From NCBI RefSeq assembly GCF_046097065.1, contig NZ_CP175563.1, forward strand, positions 2,604,001 through 2,668,000: 64,000 nt of DNA, in the 5' to 3' direction. The notes under the pieces are model-generated. The model searched no databases. It had not been told where the DNA came from and saw only the letters and a list, made by a program, of their open reading frames with translations. This DNA comes from Syntrophus buswellii (GTDB lineage: Bacteria; Desulfobacterota; Syntrophia; Syntrophales; Syntrophaceae). Position numbers and translations under genes: made by a program. Below, piece by piece: positions 56,004 through 64,000 of the stretch (position 1 is the stretch's first letter; every line of letters starts with the position of its first letter).

Positions 56004-57578
56004 ATGGCAAAGCTATATCCAGAGGAATTTTACAACTCGGCAGATTGGTTCGTAGACAGGCACGTCCGGGAAGGACGCGGCGACAACATCTGCGCCTACA
56101 CCGATAGGGGCAACTACACCTATCGCGACATTCAGAAAATGACCAATAAGATGGCCAACATGTTCCAGAAGCTGGACATCCGGATGGGTGACCGGATCAT
56201 CATGATCGTTCTGGACACTCCGTGGTTTTACTCCACGTTCTGGGGCGCCGTGAAGATGGGGGCCGTCCCTGTACCGTCCAACACCATGCTGACATCCGAC
56301 GACTATGAATATTACCTCAACGACAGCCAGGCCCGGACCCTGGTGGTTTCGTCGCGACTTCTGCCGGTCATTGAGGGCATCGAAGAACTTCGCTTCCTCA
56401 GGGACGTCATTGTTGTGGATGACGAAGGCGCCTTTCAGCCTCCGTACAAACAGATCTATGCGTCGGCATCGGATGAATTCCAGACCGTGTTCACGACAAA
56501 GGACGATGTGGCCTTCTGGCTTTACACCTCCGGCACCACCGGCGGTCCGAAAGGGGCGGTCCATTCCCAGTCCGACATGCAGTACAGCGCCGATCACTAT
56601 GGGAAGGAAATTATCCAGATTACGGGAAAGGACATCTGCTACTCCGCCGCGCGGCTCTTCTTCGCCTACGGCATCGGCAACGCCATGTTCTTCCCCATGT
56701 CCGTCGGCGCCGCAACGGTCCTCAACCCCGATCCCCCCACGCCGGCCCATGCATTCCGGCTGATCAGCTCCTACAAGGCGACCCTGTTCTTCGGCGTTCC
56801 GACCCTCTTCGGGCAGATGCTGGAGTACAAACTGAAGCAGGACAAGGAAGGCGGGGCAACGGCTGATCCCAAGGCGCCTCATGAGCTTTCAACACTCCGC
56901 GCCTGCCCGTCCGCCGGCGAGGCCCTTCCGCCCGACCTGTACTACAAGTTCAAGGATCGCTTCGGCGTCGAGATTCTCGACGGTCCCGGATCGACGGAGA
57001 TGCTTCACATCTACGTGTCCAACCGGATCGGTGATGTCAGACCGGGTTCCAGCGGAAAGCCCGTTCCCGGCTATGACGTGAAGGTTGTGGATGACGACGG
57101 CAACGAACTGCCCGTGGGCGAGATCGGAACCCTCTGGGCGAAGGGAGCCAGTTCTCTCCGCTATTACTGGAGGAAGAGAGAAAAGACAGCCGGCACGGTG
57201 AGAGGCGAATGGATCAACACCGGCGACAAGTACTACAAGGATGCGGACGGATACTTCTGGCCGTCAGGCCGGGCCGACGACATGCTGAAGGTCGGTGGGA
57301 TCTGGGTGTCTCCGCTGGAAGTGGAAAACTGCCTGAGGGAACATGCCTCCGTCATGGAGTGCGCCGTCATCGGAGCGGAGGACGACAAGAACCTGGTCAA
57401 ACCGAAGGCCTTCGTGGTTCTCAAACAAGGCTTCGCCCCATCGGAGGAACTCGAGAAAGAGCTGAAGACATGGGTTCTCGACCGCCTTGCCAAGTTCAAG
57501 TATCCCCGCTGGATCGTCTTCATGGATGAGCTTCCCAAGACGGCCACGGGCAAGATTCAGAGGTTCAAACTCCGTTAA
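56004..57578 (+). CDS. benzoate-CoA ligase-like protein (copy 1)
   Basis: 524 residues, ANL superfamily, benzoate-CoA ligase type. The P-loop is LYTSGTTGGPKGAVH (near residue 172), with RLFFAYGIGNAMFFPMSVGA typical of BadA/BclA, PGSTEMLHIYVSN near 340, YYWRKREKTAGT near 390 and the catalytic Lys in LPKTATGKIQRFKLR. It activates an aromatic or related acid with ATP to AMP and PPi. ATG 56004 after GAAGGAGGAG. It is nearly identical in most stretches to the convergent copy at 57.9-59.4 kb. The two differ most around residues 260-290. Confidence 0.9.
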   Translation: MAKLYPEEFYNSADWFVDRHVREGRGDNICAYTDRGNYTYRDIQKMTNKMANMFQKLDIRMGDRIIMIVLDTPWFYSTFWGAVKMGAVPVPSNTMLTSDDYEYYLNDSQARTLVVSSRLLPVIEGIEELRFLRDVIVVDDEGAFQPPYKQIYASASDEFQTVFTTKDDVAFWLYTSGTTGGPKGAVHSQSDMQYSADHYGKEIIQITGKDICYSAARLFFAYGIGNAMFFPMSVGAATVLNPDPPTPAHAFRLISSYKATLFFGVPTLFGQMLEYKLKQDKEGGATADPKAPHELSTLRACPSAGEALPPDLYYKFKDRFGVEILDGPGSTEMLHIYVSNRIGDVRPGSSGKPVPGYDVKVVDDDGNELPVGEIGTLWAKGASSLRYYWRKREKTAGTVRGEWINTGDKYYKDADGYFWPSGRADDMLKVGGIWVSPLEVENCLREHASVMECAVIGAEDDKNLVKPKAFVVLKQGFAPSEELEKELKTWVLDRLAKFKYPRWIVFMDELPKTATGKIQRFKLR

Positions 57579-57606
57579 TCCATAACGGAAAATCGCAACA
57601 ATAATG

Positions 57607-57634
57607 AAGGGCCGCCCTGCCAAAGGCGGCCCTT
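57607..57634 (+). terminator. intrinsic terminator after ligase copy 1
   Basis: A 10-bp stem AAGGGCCGCC/GGCGGCCCTT, 8-base loop, then TTCTG. The short T tract makes it moderate. The gene-free stretch 57579-57869 contains only this and the opposing terminator. Confidence 0.75.
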
Positions 57635-57805
57635 TTCTGTTTGTAAGACGGTTATTTTCAGGCGCTTAAAGGTTTCACCGGGAATCCGGGCAGAGAGCGC
57701 CTCTGCCTCCCGTTGTATCCAGCGCCTTATCACCGGCAGTTCCCGGCGGGACTGGCAGATTCCCACGGGGACCGAACCGCGGCCATGCTGGGCGCACCAA
57801 AAGAA

Positions 57806-57833
57806 GGGGCCGCCTTTTTAAAAAGGCGGCCCC
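57806..57833 (-). terminator. intrinsic terminator after ligase copy 2
   Basis: Arms GGGGCCGCCTTTTT and AAAAAGGCGGCCCC form a long stem whose T/A centre makes the loop. On the minus strand it is followed by TTCTTTT. The GGCCGCC core is the same as in the terminator of copy 1. Confidence 0.75.
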
Positions 57834-57869
57834 TGTGCATTTTACGAGATTGAAACGCTCATCCCAATT

Positions 57870-59432
57870 CTAGCGGAGCTTGAAGCGCTGGATCTTCCCG
57901 GTTGCCGTCTTGGGCAGCGAATCGATGAAGACAACCCAGCGGGGATACTTGAACTTGGCAAGGCGGTCGAGAACCCATGTCTTCAGTTCCTTTTCAAGTT
58001 CAGGTGAAGGTGCAAATCCCTGATTCAGAACGACGAAGGCCTTCGGCTTTACAAGATTTTCGTCGTCCATGGCGCCGACCACGGCGCACTCCATGACGGA
58101 GGCATGCTCCCTCATGCAGTTTTCAACTTCCAGCGGAGACACCCAGATCCCACCGACCTTCAGCATGTCGTCGGCCCGGCCGGAGGGGAAGAAGAAGCCG
58201 TCCGCATCCTTGTAGTACTTGTCGCCGGAGTTGATCCACTCGCCGATGACGGTGCTGGCCGTTTTGTCTCTCTTTCTCCAGTAATACCGCAGGGAGCTTC
58301 TCCCCCTGATCCAGAGGTTGCCGACTTCGCCGACAGGCAGTTCGTTCAACCCTTCGTCGTCCATGATCTTCTCTTCATAACCGGCGACAGGCTGTCCGCT
58401 GGAGCCCGGTTTGATGGCGCCGATCCGGTTGGACAGATAGATGTGGAGCATTTCCGTAGAACCCGGTCCGTCAAGGATTTCCACGCCATAACGTTCCACG
58501 AACTTGTGGTACAGGTCGGGGGGAAGCGCCTCGCCGGCGGACGGGCAGGCCCGAAGCGTCTGCAGGGCGTGGGGAGCCCCCGGATTTTCCTTGTCCAGTT
58601 TTTCCTGGGCGATGAGCATCTGCCCGAAGAGGGTCGGAACGCCGAAGAACAGGGTCGCCTTGTACTGGCTGACCAGCCGGAACACATGGGCCGGTGCGGG
58701 CGGATCGGGATTCAGGACGGCTGCGGCGCCGACGGACATGGGGAAGAACATGGCGTTGCCGAGGCCGTAGGCGAAAAAGAGCCGGGCGGCGGAGTAGCAG
58801 ATGTCCTTTTCCGTAATTTTGAGAATATCTTGTCCATAATGCTCGGCGCTGTACTGCATATCGGACTGGGAATGGACCGCCCCCTTCGGACCGCCGGTGG
58901 TGCCGGAGGTGTAGAGCCAGAAGGCGACATCGTCCGCCGAGGTGAACACGGTTTCAAATTCCTCTTTTGCCGCGCTATACATCTGCTTGTACGGGGTGGA
59001 GAAGACGCCGTCATCATCCACTACAATCACATCTTTAAGGAAGCGGAGTTCTTCAATCTCGTTCACGACGGGGAGAAGTCTCGACGATACGACCAGGGTC
59101 CTTGCCTGGCTGTCGTTGAGGTAGTATTCATAGTCGTTGGCCGTGAGCATGGTGCTGGAGGGAACAGGAACGGCCCCCATCTTCACGGCGCCCCAGAACG
59201 TGGAGTAAAACCACGGAGTGTCCAGAACGATCATGATGATCCGGTCGCCCATCCGGATGTCCAGATTTTTGAACATGTTGGCCATTTTGTTGGTCATTTT
59301 CTGAATATCGCGATAGGTGTAGTTGCCCTTGTCCGTGTACGCGCAAACATTGTCGCCACGGCCTTCCCTGACGTGCCTGTCTACGAACCAATCTGCTGAG
59401 TTGTAAAATTCCTCTGGATATAACTTTGCCAT
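57870..59432 (-). CDS. benzoate-CoA ligase-like protein (copy 2)
   Basis: 520 residues, the same architecture and motifs as the copy at 56.0 kb (LYTSGTTGGPKGAVH, RLFFAYGLGNAMFFPMSVGA, PGSTEMLHIYLSN, LPKTATGKIQRFKLR). It is oriented tail to tail with that copy. It is shorter by four residues in the variable stretch near 260-285. AAAGGAGGAGGAAGT precedes the ATG. The upstream region has a TATAAT box and no -24/-12 element, so expression may be constitutive where copy 1 is inducible. Confidence 0.9.
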   Translation of the reverse strand: MAKLYPEEFYNSADWFVDRHVREGRGDNVCAYTDKGNYTYRDIQKMTNKMANMFKNLDIRMGDRIIMIVLDTPWFYSTFWGAVKMGAVPVPSSTMLTANDYEYYLNDSQARTLVVSSRLLPVVNEIEELRFLKDVIVVDDDGVFSTPYKQMYSAAKEEFETVFTSADDVAFWLYTSGTTGGPKGAVHSQSDMQYSAEHYGQDILKITEKDICYSAARLFFAYGLGNAMFFPMSVGAAAVLNPDPPAPAHVFRLVSQYKATLFFGVPTLFGQMLIAQEKLDKENPGAPHALQTLRACPSAGEALPPDLYHKFVERYGVEILDGPGSTEMLHIYLSNRIGAIKPGSSGQPVAGYEEKIMDDEGLNELPVGEVGNLWIRGRSSLRYYWRKRDKTASTVIGEWINSGDKYYKDADGFFFPSGRADDMLKVGGIWVSPLEVENCMREHASVMECAVVGAMDDENLVKPKAFVVLNQGFAPSPELEKELKTWVLDRLAKFKYPRWVVFIDSLPKTATGKIQRFKLR

Positions 59433-59470
59433 ACTTCTTCCTCCTCCTTTAAATAAAAAGTTACAATGTG

Positions 59471-59501
59471 ATTATAACATCGCGACATTTTATGCAAGCA
59501 A
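59471..59501 (-). promoter_or_regulatory. sigma-70-type promoter of ligase copy 2
   Basis: Minus strand: a perfect TATAAT (59476-59471) with TTGCAT or TTGCTT upstream at a non-ideal spacing (15 or 19 bases). It lies ~40 bases before the ATG. Of the gene-free stretch 59433-59915, nothing else is supported except the terminator at 59845-59883; the 104-codon frame there does not look coding. Confidence 0.5.
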
Positions 59502-59844
59502 TCTTTTCACAGAGAAAGCGCTCTGGCATTGAAAAAGCACCGCCTATCGTTGCCGTGACACGGGAACCGCCAGGACCTGGACATTCAATAGTTTGAAATC
59601 ATTATCAATATTTCGATCCCATGCTGATGGGGCTGCCGATGGAGTTTTTTTTGCTGTCGCTTCTCCATTTTATCCTTGCGAGGGCTGCGGATCCCCACAA
59701 CGGCCTCTATGCAGGGCTGATGCGGATTTGACGGCAGGGTGGGAAGCGATGTAAACGACCTGAACCATTGAAAGAACGCCACAGGAGGACAGAAATCATA
59801 CGGGAGTACGGGAGAGGTTGCCTCGGGCACACTCCTGATCGAAG

Positions 59845-59883
59845 ATAAAAAAAGCGGCGGATTCCCTGAAGATTCCACCGCTT
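59845..59883 (-). terminator. intrinsic terminator of the PEP-CTERM-like gene
   Basis: Minus strand AAGCGGTGGA/TCCGCCGCTT (10 bp with one G-T pair; 59852-59883), then seven T. It starts ~30 bases after the stop. Confidence 0.85.
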
Positions 59884-59915
59884 TTTCAAGCAGATTCAAC
59901 CCGATGAGGATTGGC

Positions 59916-60680
59916 CTATTTCACCAGCTTGCGCCTTAAGCCGAGAATTCCCACCAGACCCGATCCCAGGAGCCAAGCCGCGGCAGGAATCGGAATTGGG
60001 TGCGTCTCCGCTGAAATCAGGTTCGCAAACATCACCTTGTTGTCATTGGTCGTCGCATAGACATAATCCCAGACATTCTGGTCCGTAATGACAAAGATGC
60101 TGCCGTCGCCGATGTTTTCGTAGGCCATCATGACATCCGACAGGTTGGATCCGAGCATCAGCTTCTGGGCGGGACCCGAAAGATTGAGCGATGCAAAGCA
60201 GGCGTAATTGTATGTATTGACGCCCGCCGTTAAGGGATGGTCCAGGATCTGTCCGTTGGCCCGGGTTGCATCGCGGTATCCCGCATCCGGATAGTCGGTG
60301 TTGATGGAAATGTGTCCGCCCAGGGCTGCGATGGCTGCCGTAATCCGGGCGTTTTCATCTGGGGCATAATTGCCGTGTTCACCCATGAAGGCGATCCGCC
60401 CTCCACCCGTCAGAAAGGACTGCATCGTGCTGATTTCGGACGCCGTATAGGAATCCGCCGGCTGCACGGCCCACAGCAGGCTGATGCCCGACAGATCTAC
60501 CGTGTCCAGGGTGCCGCTCAGTTTTGAGGAGCTTACATCAGGCAGGGTGTTGTAAAAATTGTTGATGACATTAAGGTCGAAGCGTTCGCCCCAGACCCCG
60601 ACATAAGACGTCGCGGCGTTGGCGCTGCTGATGACCAAAAAGCTCAGCACGGCGCATAGAATCAAGACAAACTTTTTCAT
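59916..60680 (-). CDS. PEP-CTERM-like secreted protein
   Basis: 254 residues. The signal peptide is MKKFVLILCAVLSFLVISSA with cleavage near ANA-AT. The C-terminal sorting region PIPAAAWLLGSGLVGILGLR is a PEP-CTERM variant (short motif, membrane helix, then RRK), recognised by exosortase in exopolysaccharide-producing Gram-negatives. The middle (SGISLLWAVQPADSYTASE, GGGRIAFMGEHGNY) recalls a DUF4350/GATase-like fold. Its job outside the cell is unknown. ATG 60680 after GAAGGAGG. No exosortase is in the window. A riboswitch-like leader is upstream. Confidence 0.82.
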   Translation of the reverse strand: MKKFVLILCAVLSFLVISSANAATSYVGVWGERFDLNVINNFYNTLPDVSSSKLSGTLDTVDLSGISLLWAVQPADSYTASEISTMQSFLTGGGRIAFMGEHGNYAPDENARITAAIAALGGHISINTDYPDAGYRDATRANGQILDHPLTAGVNTYNYACFASLNLSGPAQKLMLGSNLSDVMMAYENIGDGSIFVITDQNVWDYVYATTNDNKVMFANLISAETHPIPIPAAAWLLGSGLVGILGLRRKLVK

Positions 60681-60785
60681 GGTTACCTCCTTCTTTTTTT
60701 TGAGGCTCTTACAGCCGTTTCCGCCCTCCCGCTTGCGGCCGAAACAGGATAAGAGAAGCATCCTCGCTTTGTTTAAGGTTGTGTT

Positions 60786-60801
60786 CGTTCACATATGAAC
60801 G
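60786..60801. promoter_or_regulatory. palindromic operator-like site
   Basis: CGTTCA-CATA-TGAACG, 6-bp arms, ~105 bases upstream of the PEP-CTERM-like start. It could bind a dimeric regulator. Confidence 0.35.
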
Positions 60802-60930
60802 CCCTGAACAGGCATTTCATAGGCCTCCATTTCCGCCTTTTTCCTCCGCCCACAACACCTCCTCCCCATATTTTTCCTCTCAACATCATATCCTTAAAGA
60901 AATGAACGTTTCTCGCCGACACGGCCCCAT

Positions 60931-60970
60931 AAAAACCGCCAGGGTGGAATATGCGACACCTTCTCCTGGC
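60931..60970 (-). terminator. terminator hairpin of the leader RNA
   Basis: Minus strand GCCAGG/CCTGGC outer stem (60965-60970 with 60938-60943) with inner GGTG/CACC, then five T (complement of 60931-60935). It overlaps the 3' end of the aptamer-like sequence, so the two could form alternatively, as in riboswitch expression platforms. Confidence 0.5.
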
Positions 60971-61030
60971 AGCCGGACATTCCTTAGCTACGGTACCCTT
61001 GCCTTTCGAACCCCAAGCCGGGCAAACATT
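60966..61030 (-). ncRNA. possible degenerate c-di-GMP-I (GEMM-like) riboswitch
   Basis: Minus-strand segments CGAAAGGCAAGGG, CCGTAGCTAAGG and GTCCGGCTGCC follow the order of the second half of c-di-GMP-I aptamers as I remember them, but the GGACGCAAAGCC core is altered and one hairpin seems missing. A terminator follows, and a PEP-CTERM gene lies downstream, a common setting for this riboswitch class. It may be a variant class or a decayed copy. The rest of 60681-61602 holds no gene I can support. Confidence 0.4.
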
Positions 61031-61602
61031 TTTTTCAACGGTAGCAGAGTTTCAACGCGGGTCAATACCTGAAAAACCTTATTTTATCGCCATAATTTGG
61101 CGCAGATCACATCATCCATGTGCCTAATGGCTGCATTAACCACTCTTTTATGTCCTTATATAAAGAGTATCATCTAATTTTTTCCTCATATATTGAGGGG
61201 CTGAAATCGCTTTCCCGTTGAAGGGAAGAATCACCAAAGAAAATTTGTGCATCGCCATGGCACAGAACGGTAACAGACCTATCCGGAAGAATTCATCTAC
61301 CGACCCGAAAGTATTCCGGAAATGATTTTGGTAAACCGCCCTTTTTCGTGATCGGGAGAAAACCCTACTCCAAACTCCTAGACAAAATACCATTTTTCAG
61401 GTATTGACCTCTTCAGAAACCTTGCTCTACTCTACATCGACTTTTAGTTGCACCCAAGCAGGCAAGACAGGTTTTCCATCCCATCCACGGGACGATCCTC
61501 CACGGGGGAATCCGTTCAGGCAGTATCGTTGTTCAGATAAATATCGTACCTGAAATCGGCAAGTTAAGCGTTTGTAATCCACATCAACCAGTAGGAGGAA
61601 GT

Positions 61603-63306
61603 ATGGCAACTCTCATTGTTCCAGGAGTCAATGTTAAGGCATATTTCGATGTTCTTCCCCCACAACCGGCGCCATCGGGGATTGTCGGCATCGCCGGCGT
61701 TGTGGACCGGCCTCCGGCAAACGGGAAACTGGTCGGCGTCACAAAAATCTCCGAACTGCGTGATCTTTTAGGGCCCGGTTCACTTTACAGCCTGAAGCAG
61801 GGCGTTGACGCCCTTTCGAACGGCGCTTCGGAACTGGTTGTTTCCGCCGTGTCGGGCGGCAGCCCGGCTAGCCTCTCCCTGCTGAATGTCGATTCCGAGC
61901 CCTGCGTCCTTCTCAAATGCCGTTTCAACCGGTCCTGGGGTACGGCCCTGGCGGCGGAAGTGCGGACGATCCTCGATGCAAACGGGGCGGTCGTCCGGGT
62001 CAATCTCGACGTCATCGTCAACGGCAGGAGCGAGGAAACCTTCACGGATCTCCGGATTGCCCCCGGTGAGGCGGATGACCTCTTCAATGTCGTCAACAAT
62101 TCATCCAGGCTCCTGGTGGCTCTGGATGCGGGATTCGAGGATGACCTGCCCACGGCCGGGACCTATTCCTTCAGCGCTGCGGGCGCTCCGATTCCCGTTC
62201 CCGTCAAGGACGGTGTCAAAACGCTGCTGAAGCTTCTGGTGGCGGAAGACGCAGACCCCAACGGACTGAACTGCGTCCTCACCCTTCCCGCCATACCGGC
62301 CAACACGGTCACGATCAAGGTTTTCAAAGGCACCGCCCTGCAGGAGCAGTTCTCCGAACTGGTCATGAATCCCGACAGCGACCATTATCTCCCCTATGTT
62401 CTGCTGACACGCAGCAAGCTGATCCGCGTCACCCCGGAAAGCTCTTTTGCAGCGGGGAAGGCCCTGCCCGTCGCCACCAGCGGCCCTGTTCCCTTCACCG
62501 ACGGCACTTCCCCCTCCCTCGCCGCAGTCAGTTCCGCCATTGATCTGCTGAGTGACGATACCCGCATCGACCTGGTCTGCGCAGCCATTGAGCCATCGCG
62601 GACGGATGCCGATGTGGCGACGATTCATCAGGCGCTCCTTTCCCATGCCGTCTCCATGTCGGACAGCGGCGCTCCCCGCATTGCCTTTGGATCGGTCACC
62701 GCCGGCGAGGCCACCAGTCTGGACAAGATCAAGGACCACGCCTCCGCGGTGCGCAACCGCCGGTTTGTCCTCGCCGCCCCGCCTCAGGCCGAAGGGCTGC
62801 TCGCAGGCATGATCGGACGGATGGACGTTCAGGAATCGCCAACCTTCAAGACGATCCCCCTGCACGGGATGTCGGCCGCTTCCTACCGGGAAAGCGAGCT
62901 GAACCGCCTGTTGGGGCCGACGATCAACCTCTGCGTGATTCAGGAACGGGCTGGACGGGGCATTGTCGTCCTCAAGGCGATCAATACCATCGGCGATCAG
63001 GTTTCCGTAACGCGCGTCGCCGACAAGGCCATCCGGGAAACCAAGGCCATCGCGGAAAATTTCATCGGCATTCTCAACACGGAGGAAGCCCGAATCGCCC
63101 TGAAGCAGCAGTTGATCGCAACCTTCCTGCGCATGGAGCGCGATGGTGCGCTTGTCCCCTCCACGGACGGCAAGGACCCGGCATTTATCGTCGATGTCTA
63201 CTCGACCCAGCAGGACTTTGCCCAGGGAATCGTCCGCATCGACATCGCGGTCCGCCCTGTCCGTGCCATCGACTACATCTATGCGACCATCCGCGTGAAA
63301 AACTAG
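61603..63306 (+). CDS. contractile tail sheath protein
   Basis: 567 residues. N-terminal ATLIVPGVNVKAYFDVLPPQ with GIVGIAGVVDRPPANGK is the handshake/start region of phage-type sheath proteins. The C-terminal DFAQGIVRIDIAVRPVRAID and YIYATIRVKN are the classical sheath C-terminus. About 200-350 is a variable surface domain. It polymerises around the inner tube and contracts in Myoviridae-like phages, R-type tailocins or extracellular injection systems. GTAGGAGG precedes the ATG. It starts a rightward module after a 920-base gene-poor gap. Confidence 0.9.
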   Translation: MATLIVPGVNVKAYFDVLPPQPAPSGIVGIAGVVDRPPANGKLVGVTKISELRDLLGPGSLYSLKQGVDALSNGASELVVSAVSGGSPASLSLLNVDSEPCVLLKCRFNRSWGTALAAEVRTILDANGAVVRVNLDVIVNGRSEETFTDLRIAPGEADDLFNVVNNSSRLLVALDAGFEDDLPTAGTYSFSAAGAPIPVPVKDGVKTLLKLLVAEDADPNGLNCVLTLPAIPANTVTIKVFKGTALQEQFSELVMNPDSDHYLPYVLLTRSKLIRVTPESSFAAGKALPVATSGPVPFTDGTSPSLAAVSSAIDLLSDDTRIDLVCAAIEPSRTDADVATIHQALLSHAVSMSDSGAPRIAFGSVTAGEATSLDKIKDHASAVRNRRFVLAAPPQAEGLLAGMIGRMDVQESPTFKTIPLHGMSAASYRESELNRLLGPTINLCVIQERAGRGIVVLKAINTIGDQVSVTRVADKAIRETKAIAENFIGILNTEEARIALKQQLIATFLRMERDGALVPSTDGKDPAFIVDVYSTQQDFAQGIVRIDIAVRPVRAIDYIYATIRVKN

Positions 63307-63324
63307 GAACCAAAGGAGATTTTT

Positions 63325-63714
63325 ATGCCGACACTGTTTGCAGCCAATGAAAGCGTGGTCCTCATCAACGGCGAGGCGATCGAAGGCGTTCAGGCGATTG
63401 AGTATCGCCATGTTCAGCAGCGGGAAAATGTTTTCGCCGTGGGAAACGCCGAACGCATCGGCCAGATTGCCGGCCCGATGTGGGTCGAAGGCCGGATCAA
63501 GGTCAATTCAACAGCGCCCTCGATCAACGCCATTACAGGCGATACCGTTTTCCAGGTGACCGCTCAGCTCAGGCACGGCGCGACCAGTATGACCTTGTCC
63601 TTCGATGATTGCTACCTGATGGAAAAGACGTTCGAAATGGGCGTGGGCAGCGTGGGAAGCTCCGTGTACACCTTCAGCGCAACGCGTATCCGCGAGGAAA
63701 TCGCCTCCTCGTAG
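63325..63714 (+). CDS. tail tube-like protein
   Basis: 129 residues, 18 bases after the sheath gene with AAAGGAG ribosome site. An all-beta pattern, with GEAIEGVQAIEYRHVQQREN and DTVFQVTAQLRHGATSMTLS, small-protein size and position make an inner-tube protein the best guess. Phage tubes are usually 140-170 residues, so it is slightly short. Some eCIS/phage accessory proteins share this profile. Confidence 0.6.
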   Translation: MPTLFAANESVVLINGEAIEGVQAIEYRHVQQRENVFAVGNAERIGQIAGPMWVEGRIKVNSTAPSINAITGDTVFQVTAQLRHGATSMTLSFDDCYLMEKTFEMGVGSVGSSVYTFSATRIREEIASS

Positions 63715-63746
63715 TTTCTTTCGGGCTTTCTGGCAGGAGGAGAGAA

Positions 63747-64000
63747 ATGCCGTTGATCTTCGCGCCGGAATCCGGCGAAGCGATGATTGGATCACAACGG
63801 GTGCACTTTGTTCCCGCGGGCGATGACGGATCGATTCGTGTTGTCGGCCGTTCCGGTTCCGTGATCCGCCCCCTTCGCTTCGGAGAGCGCACCCGCCTGT
63901 TGATCGATGCCCTTCTGGCCGACGATCCTCCCGGTTTCTGTGCCGATCTTCTGGTCCACGCGGCAACGGATTCTCCCGCCGAAGCGCTTTCGCCCGATGA
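63747..64000 (+). CDS. hypothetical tail-module protein, cut by window edge
   Basis: An open frame from ATG 63747 (after CAGGAGGAGAGAA) runs to the window edge: 84 codons, starting MPLIFAPESGEAMIGSQRVH. It has no recognisable motif. Close spacing after the tube-like gene makes it part of the same module; a small baseplate, tape-measure-chaperone or connector protein would be usual here. Confidence 0.65.
   Translation, partial: MPLIFAPESGEAMIGSQRVHFVPAGDDGSIRVVGRSGSVIRPLRFGERTRLLIDALLADDPPGFCADLLVHAATDSPAEALSPD

Noticed and set aside
58104..59399. 431-codon plus-strand frame over ligase copy 2
   Set aside because: Shadow of the real minus-strand gene; the same shadow appears over copy 1.
59585..59899. 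104-codon minus-strand frame after the PEP-CTERM-like gene
   Set aside because: Contains that gene's terminator, no ribosome site, no coding-like composition.
61249..61275. TGGCAC-containing sequence near 61260 as a sigma-54 promoter for the tail module
   Set aside because: The -12 half is GGTA, not TTGC, and it lies 340 bases from the sheath gene.
1..64000. CRISPR array, tRNA or rRNA genes
   Set aside because: No regularly spaced repeats, cloverleaf-like or rRNA-like sequence noticed on reading either strand; a tRNAscan/Infernal run would settle it.

Overview
The window looks like a chromosomal segment of an anaerobic, syntrophic-type bacterium of the former Deltaproteobacteria (Syntrophus/Smithella-like Syntrophales). 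This is inferred from gene content, not from a search. The content is a complete beta-oxidation operon, several acyl-CoA dehydrogenases and CoA ligases (including two benzoate-CoA-ligase-like paralogues), an ADP-forming acyl-CoA synthetase, a selenocysteine formate dehydrogenase, sigma-54 activators, and enzymes rich in [4Fe-4S] clusters. No tRNA, rRNA or CRISPR array was seen.

Layout. 1-9 kb: amino-sugar block. A giant GlmS-like protein (cut by the left edge) and pyrG face a GlmU-like/glmM/nagB operon read from the minus strand. 9.3-11.5 kb: an extended YvcK/CofD-like gene. 11.6-24.6 kb: a minus-strand acyl-CoA region. It has a five-gene beta-oxidation operon, a sigma-54 activator just upstream of it, another acyl-CoA dehydrogenase, an M24 peptidase, an acetate-type transporter and an acyl-CoA ligase. 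Three good -24/-12 promoters (16.66, 20.55 and 24.57 kb) suggest one sigma-54 regulon. 24.8-29 kb: phospholipase-D/cardiolipin-synthase, methyltransferase, DNA repair methyltransferase and nitroreductase. 29.3-34.2 kb: a PAS/LuxR regulator divergent from a selenoprotein formate dehydrogenase with a recognisable SECIS hairpin. 34.4-38.8 kb: FAD enzyme, AmrS-type radical SAM protein, a hibernation-factor/cold-shock fusion, a broken THUMP gene and an archaeal-type SAM synthetase.

38.9-43 kb is a gene graveyard around a TrkH/TrkA potassium system. It holds a decayed IS91-like transposase, a frameshifted small membrane ORF, a coding-like fragment and an M28 peptidase relic. 43-47.6 kb reads as a peptidoglycan turnover and recycling set: SpoIID-like, AmpG-like MFS, MurU-like nucleotidyltransferase and AmgK-like kinase. 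47.7-50.8 kb: QueG-like Fe-S protein, cysteine-dioxygenase-like cupin, flavodoxin-type reductase and a LEA-like lipoprotein. 51-59.4 kb: ADP-forming acyl-CoA synthetase, a second sigma-54 activator, and two convergent near-identical benzoate-CoA ligase paralogues. The first of these has its own sigma-54 promoter directly after the activator gene. 59.9-61 kb: a PEP-CTERM-like secreted protein preceded by a c-di-GMP-I-like RNA and terminator. 61.6-64 kb: the start of a contractile-tail module (sheath, tube-like protein, a third gene) running off the right edge.

Taken together, acids would be activated by CoA ligases and oxidised by the sigma-54-controlled beta-oxidation enzymes. Acyl-CoA could be converted to ATP by the ADP-forming synthetase, and reducing equivalents could leave as formate through the selenoprotein dehydrogenase. 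All family names come from reading motifs by eye.
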